A stretch of 36,444 bases of DNA from the NCBI GenBank assembly GCA_009777715.1, contig WRLH01000028.1, positions 1 through 36,444 on the forward strand. Reading direction: 5' to 3'. The position numbers were made by a program, and so were the translations under genes. This document shows positions 31,810-36,444 of the stretch, piece by piece (position 1 is the first letter of the stretch; the number at the start of each line of letters is the position of its first letter). The stretch comes from Lachnospiraceae bacterium. GTDB lineage: Bacteria > Bacillota > Clostridia > Lachnospirales > Lachnospiraceae. The notes beneath the pieces were generated by a model. The model saw nothing but the letters and a program-made list of their open reading frames with translations. It was not told the DNA's origin and did no database searches.

Positions 31810-32948
31810 TCCTTGTTCTCCAAAAATTTAATGATTAAACTGACAATCAAATCGATTTCTTCATCAGTTAAGCCATAATAAAGCGGTAAACGCAAAAGCC
31901 GTTCGCTTTCCTTTGTTGTGTACTTATCTTCGCCGTAAAATCGGCCAAATTTTTGCCCGGCCGGGGAGCTATGCAATGGCACATAATGAAATACTGACAG
32001 TATTTTATTTTGCTTAAGGTAATCAATTAATCTTGTCCGGGCGTTAATGTCCTTTAACTTGATATAAAACATATGACCGTTATGCTTGCATTCTTTGGGA
32101 ATCACCGGAAGCGAAACCAACCCGGTATCTTGTAACGCTTTAAGGCCTTGATAATATCTGTTAAAGCTTTTTAACCGGTCAGCGGTTATTTCCTCAGCCA
32201 TTTCCAGCTGCGCCCAAAGGTAGGCGGCATTTAACTCACTTGGCAAATAAGATGAACCGTGATCCTGCCAAGTATATTTATCAAGCTGGCCGCGGAAAAA
32301 GCGGCTCCGGTCCGTTCCTTTTTCGCGGATGATTTCTGCTTCATTAATGAAGTTAATATCATTTATCAATAAAGCCCCGCCCTCACCCATGCTGAAATTT
32401 TTGGTCTCATGGAAGCTAAAACAGCCAAAATCGCCGATTGTGCCAAGGGGTTTATCCTTGTAGCTGCCCATAATCCCTTGGGCAGCATCTTCAATAACAA
32501 AAAGCTTATTTCGTTTAGCAATTTCGTTAATCGTGTCCATCTCGCAGCTGATTCCGGCGTAATGGACCGGGACAATGGCTTTTGTTTGGCTGGTAACCGC
32601 TGCTTCGATGAGTTTTTCATCAATATTCATCGTGTCCGGCCGGATATCAACAAAAACTATCTTCGCCCCCCGGAGGGTAAAGGCATTTGCGGTTGAGACA
32701 AAGGTATATGAGGGCATGATAACCTCATCGCCCGGCTTTATTTTGCAAAGCAAAGCACTCATTTCCAAGGCGTGGGTACAGGAAGTGGTGAGTAAGCATT
32801 TATTAGTTTTGGTAAAATTTTCCAGCCATTCACTGCAAAGGCGGGTGAAAGAGCCATCACCGCTAATATGGTTATTTTTGATTGCTTCGGCAAGATAGGC
32901 AATGGCGTTTCTGCCGACTGGCGGATTATTAAAATTGGTTTTATACAT
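31806..32948 (-). CDS. rffA: dTDP-4-amino-4,6-dideoxygalactose transaminase (RffA/WecE)
   Basis: A 380-residue PLP-dependent aminotransferase of the DegT/DnrJ/EryC1/StrS family. It is closely similar, by memory of the E. coli sequence, to WecE/RffA: PPVGRNA (9-15), PGDEVIMPSYTFVSTANAFT (72-91), VPVHYAGISCEMDTI (127-141), DAAQGIMGSYK (154-164) and the PLP lysine in FHETKNFS (K183), and KYTTKESERLLRLPL near the end. It would convert dTDP-4-keto-6-deoxyglucose to dTDP-Fuc4N using glutamate. The dTDP-sugar synthesis genes (rmlA/rmlB) are not in the window. Confidence 0.93.
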   Translation of the reverse strand: MYKTNFNNPPVGRNAIAYLAEAIKNNHISGDGSFTRLCSEWLENFTKTNKCLLTTSCTHALEMSALLCKIKPGDEVIMPSYTFVSTANAFTLRGAKIVFVDIRPDTMNIDEKLIEAAVTSQTKAIVPVHYAGISCEMDTINEIAKRNKLFVIEDAAQGIMGSYKDKPLGTIGDFGCFSFHETKNFSMGEGGALLINDINFINEAEIIREKGTDRSRFFRGQLDKYTWQDHGSSYLPSELNAAYLWAQLEMAEEITADRLKSFNRYYQGLKALQDTGLVSLPVIPKECKHNGHMFYIKLKDINARTRLIDYLKQNKILSVFHYVPLHSSPAGQKFGRFYGEDKYTTKESERLLRLPLYYGLTDEEIDLIVSLIIKFLENKD

Positions 32949-32957
32949 TAGGTCTCC

Positions 32958-34694
32958 TTACAAAAAGACAATAAACTGTGCATTACGGAAAATCTCTTGA
33001 TAATCGTTCTCATCGATAAACTCATCAAGGTAGGCTTTTTTATCCGCTAAAGCTTTACGCTCGGATAATCTTGCATTAACAATAATGACCGGGCGATGGG
33101 ATATCCCGTCAAGCTCCCTTTTAAACTGGGCCGTGCTAAAGGTATCAAGATCCGGCCAGGCATTTGATATAACCGATGGGCGGTTAAGGTAATATGAAAG
33201 AGCCGGGATATCGCCATATAATATTAAATCATATTTTTCAATAAAATCAAGCAGGAAATCATTAAGTTCTTGTAAAGAGCGGGCGTTTTCTGCCGTTGTC
33301 CGCATTCCGCGAAGGATTTCATTCCTTGCAATCTGGCTATTTCGCGCTACCCCGTCCTCGCCGTCACGGAAAACATAAAAGCTGCCAACGCCAAGACTTT
33401 GGATAATAAAAATAATAATTATCGAAAGCTGCATTGCCTTAACCGGAAAGAGCGGGATCATGTTTGATTCAGTCCCGATATATTTCCGCCCATAAAGGGC
33501 GAGGCTGTAAACGCGCCAGATCGTAACCGGGGCAATGAAAAAGAGATTGTTTATCACCGGCCAAAGGCGGTTATTGCTTCCTAATGGGGTTATCAGGATA
33601 ATCACAATGCCAATCGAAGCGATTAATTTCCAATGGACGTCAACTGATTTTGCATAAAGCATCCAGACCATATTGGCGAGCGATATCAACAAAAAGACAA
33701 TCGACCATTGCAAAGCGGATTCTTTTTGATAATACTTAAAGTTGTACATTCCAATCCGGCTTAAGGCATAAAAAAGAAAAATAATCGCGGCGGAGTAAAT
33801 AATTTTTTTCGCAATAATGATTTTTTCTTCGCTTATCCTGTTGCCGAAAAAACCGCTCAGCTTTATCATGAAAAAAGGAAAACCCGGCAAAATGCAAAGA
33901 ACGATATAGATTAGCCACTTTGCTCCGCCAAAATATGCTTCGGCAATCATCACTAACATCTGGATAAAGTTATATTCGCTGCTGCTCGCCGAAATGTGAA
34001 AAAGGCCGCTTATCATTTCAAAGGGGGCGCTCACGCCATAATGGAGCATCATTATAATACTCATCACCAGGACCGCACCAAGATATCCCGACAGGCACAG
34101 CAAAGTTTCACGGACAACCTGCCGCATTTTTTTGCCGCGGATTAAGGCATAATACCATACACATAAAATTAGGGCCGCTTCCATGATATTGGGATTGCGG
34201 ACAAAAACATTAAGGCCAAGGAAAACCCCGGCAAGGACTAAGCAATATGAATGATTTCCGGCCAAACCACGGAATAAAAGAATCGCGGCAATCAAGAAAA
34301 AGAGATAAGTCAGATAATTATATATAATCACCGTCGGACACCAGCACAAGCCGATGGCCGCCATCTGGCTAAGAAAGGCTATCCAGGCGGGCATTTTAGT
34401 GATAAAAAACCGATATCCTAATAATGCCATCAAACTAACGAACAGGGCAGTATAAAATTTCATGCCCAGCATCATTCCCCCAAAAGGTAGCTTAGTCAAG
34501 AAATAACCAACGACATTGCTTAGATAAGTATTAAGGACGAAGCTGTTTTCAGCGGACGGCAAAAAAACATAATTAGCCAAGCTATATCCAGTATCAGTAA
34601 GGTCAACCCCGGTATTTATGTTTAACAGCGGGAACAAAAATAAGATGAGCGGAAATAGATAAAGCCGGGTTATTTTTTCAAACTTATTCGCCAT
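32958..34694 (-). CDS. Polytopic membrane protein, possible GT-C-type glycosyltransferase
   Basis: A 578-residue membrane protein with about twelve hydrophobic segments. The first loop contains NTGVDLTDTGYSLANYVF (27-44), an acidic loop in the position expected for a GT-C catalytic Asp. The C-terminal 125 residues (about 450-578) are soluble and include YLDEFIDENDYQEIF. It shares overall plan but no obvious sequence identity with the other membrane protein in this cluster. No named family is recognised. It lies between an acyltransferase and the RffA gene and is probably used to modify or assemble a surface glycan. Confidence 0.68.
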   Translation of the reverse strand: MANKFEKITRLYLFPLILFLFPLLNINTGVDLTDTGYSLANYVFLPSAENSFVLNTYLSNVVGYFLTKLPFGGMMLGMKFYTALFVSLMALLGYRFFITKMPAWIAFLSQMAAIGLCWCPTVIIYNYLTYLFFLIAAILLFRGLAGNHSYCLVLAGVFLGLNVFVRNPNIMEAALILCVWYYALIRGKKMRQVVRETLLCLSGYLGAVLVMSIIMMLHYGVSAPFEMISGLFHISASSSEYNFIQMLVMIAEAYFGGAKWLIYIVLCILPGFPFFMIKLSGFFGNRISEEKIIIAKKIIYSAAIIFLFYALSRIGMYNFKYYQKESALQWSIVFLLISLANMVWMLYAKSVDVHWKLIASIGIVIILITPLGSNNRLWPVINNLFFIAPVTIWRVYSLALYGRKYIGTESNMIPLFPVKAMQLSIIIIFIIQSLGVGSFYVFRDGEDGVARNSQIARNEILRGMRTTAENARSLQELNDFLLDFIEKYDLILYGDIPALSYYLNRPSVISNAWPDLDTFSTAQFKRELDGISHRPVIIVNARLSERKALADKKAYLDEFIDENDYQEIFRNAQFIVFL

Positions 34695-34703
34695 TTTGTC
34701 CTT

Positions 34704-35834
34704 TCAACGGTTATCCCGATTCTTTTTATTTGCTTCTTTAATTGCTTTTGCTGTCTCATATTGTTCAATCATGCTTTTATCGACTCCAGAAAAAATAAGG
34801 CTGCGGATAAAGTCAACTAAAATCCCGGCACTAAAAACAACTAAAACCGTGACAAGCATATTTAAAACAAGCCCAATAAATCCCATCTCCAAAAGACGGC
34901 CAAACAAGATTTTTGTCCAAGGATACCAGTTGTCCCTCAAATCGATATTCATATGCAGAAGATAGACCCCAAGGCATAAAGGGGCAATTCCCCTAATCAG
35001 CTTAGAAACCCTGCCTTCCTTTATCTCAATGCCAATAAAGGCATAAAAAAGCCCGATTGCCGCACAATAGACGAGGATAAAATTATAATGGAAAGGAACA
35101 TCAAAAAAATACTTAAACAAGCCCGTTTTTGCATAAAGAAAATAACTGCCAATCTTTAAAGTAAAAATCAGGACAACCGAAACCAAATATAAAGATAATC
35201 CCCTGCCTTTGGGGGAAAGGGCTGCAAAGCCATAAATCCGGATATACGCCCCAGTCAAATAAAGCAAAATAAACCAGCCGAAATCATACCCATATGAATC
35301 AAGGTTAAGGGAAAAAGGGATAAAACTTTTGAAGCCGCAAAATAACACCAGCAAAATGACGATGATTTTTTGGAGGGCAACTTTTTCTATTTTTTCAAAG
35401 GCGGCGTTCAAAAAGGGGCTGATCAGGTAAAGCAGCAAGTAAGCGGTTATAAACCAATAGTGCATTGTGGAAATCGGCAAAAGATATTGGATTATCCCAT
35501 AAACACCCTCTGTCTCGGCAATGACGGGCAAGCCAAAAATCGATAAAACCAGCGGAATCAGGAGCGTATAAAACAAGATTTGGAAAACCAAGCGAAAAAA
35601 ACGGCGGAATTTGAATCGTGACTTAACCATAAAATAACCGCTAATCATCACAAAGACATTAACCGCAACAATCGAAAACGATTCGATGGCGAGGGCAAAA
35701 ATATGCTGTTGACCGACCGAGTCAGTCAGCGTAAGCCGCATTCCAGAATAATAAAAATAATGGAGCGTTACCACCATCAACATTGCGAGGATTCGAAGCA
35801 GTTCAAAATTGGTTAAGCGTTTTTCATCTGACAT
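34704..35834 (-). CDS. Membrane acyltransferase, OafA/WecH-like (Acyl_transf_3)
   Basis: A 376-residue integral membrane acyltransferase, probably O-acetylating a surface glycan. The family opening LTNFELLRILAMLMVVTLHY (7-26) is present with its conserved His (H25), followed by VNVFVMISGYF (58-68) and around ten membrane helices. It is the first gene of the polysaccharide operon on this strand. There is no Shine-Dalgarno sequence before the ATG; instead a TTGACG/TATATT promoter ends eight bases before it, so the mRNA may be leaderless. A 21-bp palindrome also found in metG is embedded at codons near residue 36 (RLTLTDSVGQ). Confidence 0.9.
   Translation of the reverse strand: MSDEKRLTNFELLRILAMLMVVTLHYFYYSGMRLTLTDSVGQQHIFALAIESFSIVAVNVFVMISGYFMVKSRFKFRRFFRLVFQILFYTLLIPLVLSIFGLPVIAETEGVYGIIQYLLPISTMHYWFITAYLLLYLISPFLNAAFEKIEKVALQKIIVILLVLFCGFKSFIPFSLNLDSYGYDFGWFILLYLTGAYIRIYGFAALSPKGRGLSLYLVSVVLIFTLKIGSYFLYAKTGLFKYFFDVPFHYNFILVYCAAIGLFYAFIGIEIKEGRVSKLIRGIAPLCLGVYLLHMNIDLRDNWYPWTKILFGRLLEMGFIGLVLNMLVTVLVVFSAGILVDFIRSLIFSGVDKSMIEQYETAKAIKEANKKNRDNR
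35709..35729. repeat. 21-bp near-palindrome inside the acyltransferase gene
   Basis: TTGACCGAC-CGA-GTCAGTCAG differs at two positions from the perfect palindrome at 13827-13847 in metG. It encodes part of the first periplasmic loop of the acyltransferase. Confidence 0.55.
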
Positions 35835-35842
35835 GCACTAAT

Positions 35843-35870
35843 AATATACTATTAAGGGGGCTTTCGTCAA
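35843..35870 (-). promoter_or_regulatory. Promoter of the acyltransferase/polysaccharide operon, probably leaderless
   Basis: On the minus strand TTGACG (35870-35865) and TATATT (35848-35843) are 16 bases apart. Transcription would start about seven bases further on, at about 35836-35834, which coincides with the ATG of the acyltransferase gene. TATTAT at 18 bases is an alternative -10. There is no terminator between the tRNA-Cys gene and this promoter. Confidence 0.5.
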
Positions 35871-35920
35871 GATGGGCGAGGAGATTTGACTATTTAAAGT
35901 GCTTATGGTTCTTGCTTGCG

Positions 35921-35992
35921 AGGTACCAGCCGGATTTGAACCGGCGAATAAAGGTGTTGCAGACCTTTGCCTTACCACTTGGCTATGGTACC
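35921..35992 (-). tRNA. tRNA-Cys (anticodon GCA)
   Basis: Read on the minus strand, 72 bases starting GGTACCATAGCCAAGTGGTA. The acceptor stem is GGTACCA/TGGTACC with U73 as expected for Cys. The anticodon arm AAGGT/ACCTT holds loop CTGCAAC (anticodon GCA), and the T arm is GCCGGTTCAAATCCGGC. CCA is not encoded. It follows tRNA-Asn and the 23S rRNA gene. Confidence 0.95.
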
Positions 35993-36088
35993 GTTTAAAA
36001 ATATTAATGTTCCAATGTAAGAAACTCTTTGCTAAAGCAAGAGTTATTATTGTTTTACTAAAATATGAAATGCTTAAAGACTTTATTC

Positions 36089-36160
36089 CTCCCCGAGTTG
36101 GGCTCGAACCAACAACCCCACGGTTAACAGCCGTGTGCTCTACCATTGAGCTATCGAGGA
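36089..36160 (-). tRNA. tRNA-Asn (anticodon GTT)
   Basis: Read on the minus strand, 72 bases starting TCCTCGATAGCTCAATGGTA. The acceptor stem is TCCTCGA/TCGGGGA with one T-G pair and G73. The anticodon loop CTGTTAA gives GTT, and the T arm is TTGGTTCGAGCCCAA. CCA is not encoded. It lies about 190 bases downstream of the 23S rRNA 3' end in the same direction. Confidence 0.95.
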
Positions 36161-36271
36161 AAACCGGGGGCCTTGCCCGGGGGACACATCCCGCTGCCCG
36201 TGCCCTCAAAACCGAAAACGAAAACCTTCCCCACCCGTAAAATCCATGCCTGGCCGGGATTTAGCTGCCCT

Positions 36272-36324
36272 TGGCGCCGGCGCCATTGCGCATTTTGCAC
36301 GTTGCGCGTTTTGCGCGTTGCGCC
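36272..36324. repeat. GC-rich palindrome and 16-bp tandem repeat downstream of 23S rRNA
   Basis: TGGCGCCGGCGCCA (36272-36285) is a perfect 14-bp palindrome. It abuts two and a half copies of a 16-bp unit RTTGCGCRTTTTGCRC (36285-36300, 36301-36316, then GTTGCGCC). These occupy the 191-bp spacer between tRNA-Asn and 23S rRNA where a 5S gene could have been; no 5S-like sequence is seen. Confidence 0.75.
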
Positions 36325-36351
36325 AAGCTTTAGGGCTGCTTCCCGGGTTTT

Positions 36352-36444
36352 AGATAAGCATTCGGCCTATTAGTGCCGGTCAGCTGAGCGCATTGCTGCG
36401 CTTGCACCCCCGGCCTATCCACCTCGTCGTCTGCAAGGGGCCTT
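36352..36444 (-). rRNA. 23S ribosomal RNA, 3' end (partial)
   Basis: The minus strand reads AAGGCCCCTTGCAGACGACG, then GAGGTGGATAGGCCGGGGGT, GCAAGCGCAGCAATGCGCTC and AGCTGACCGGCACTAATAGG, the universally conserved last stretch of bacterial 23S rRNA. The mature 3' end should lie near TGCTTATCT at 36352. The gene continues past the right edge. The upper limit of the rRNA operon cannot be seen. Confidence 0.93.

Noticed and set aside
35838-36240. Open frames on both strands between the acyltransferase gene and 23S rRNA
   Set aside because: They lie across tRNA-Cys and tRNA-Asn and have no coding signature.

Overview
The window looks like a chromosomal segment of a Clostridia-type member of the Bacillota, with moderate G+C by eye. 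The reasons are a transketolase split into two genes, strong AGGAGG-type ribosome binding sites, a clostridial Cys-rich-peptide maturation cassette (CcpM/TIGR04066 type), a DUF1667-type glycerol oxidation system, a stand-alone UgpC/MsmX ATPase next to a CdaR-type regulator, and a DUF6128-like protein. All assignments are from reading the sequence and remembered family features; no database search was run.

Layout. 1-2780 (minus strand): a TIGR04066-like protein and a radical SAM/SPASM peptide maturase, with a TATAAT box and a 17-bp palindrome at the promoter; no precursor peptide is visible. 2835-3012: two short tandem arrays. 3056-10197 (plus): transketolase N and C subunits, ribulose-phosphate 3-epimerase, a GlpA-like FAD enzyme with a BFD-type Fe-S domain, an FAD/NAD(P) oxidoreductase fused to DUF1667, and glycerol kinase. 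Together these cover the non-oxidative pentose phosphate pathway and glycerol dissimilation. 10364-15725 (plus): a 755-residue protein with an N-terminal cyclic-nucleotide-binding-like domain and an unrecognised C-terminal region, MetG, a monoacylglycerol-lipase-like hydrolase and a small secreted protein. 15801-19759 (plus): a GNAT, an HD-GYP protein, a DUF624/YesL membrane protein and a PDC-like sensor/GGDEF protein, a likely cyclic-di-GMP operon. 20085-22359: UgpC/MsmX and a CdaR-family regulator.

22528-23944: a DUF6128-like gene with a probable TTG start whose Shine-Dalgarno sequence lies in a hairpin, convergent with a truncated ABC ATPase. 24119-27024 (minus): small XRE regulator, tRNA-Glu, Sir2, KDG kinase and KDPG aldolase in transcription order. 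27103-35834 (minus): a surface-polysaccharide locus with acyltransferase, two large membrane proteins, RffA-type sugar aminotransferase, GNAT, DPM1/GtrB-like glycosyltransferase and UDP-glucose dehydrogenase. 35921-36444 (minus): the 3' end of a 23S rRNA gene followed by tRNA-Asn and tRNA-Cys, with no 5S gene between them.

A recurring feature is short tandem arrays (13-38 bp periods) in intergenic gaps. Their units differ in sequence from gap to gap, but several have self-complementary cores and two end in an inverted copy of the unit. The best leads are the peptide maturation cassette with its candidate operator, the uncharacterised cyclic-nucleotide-binding protein, the cyclic-di-GMP operon, the sequestered TTG start, and the repeat arrays.
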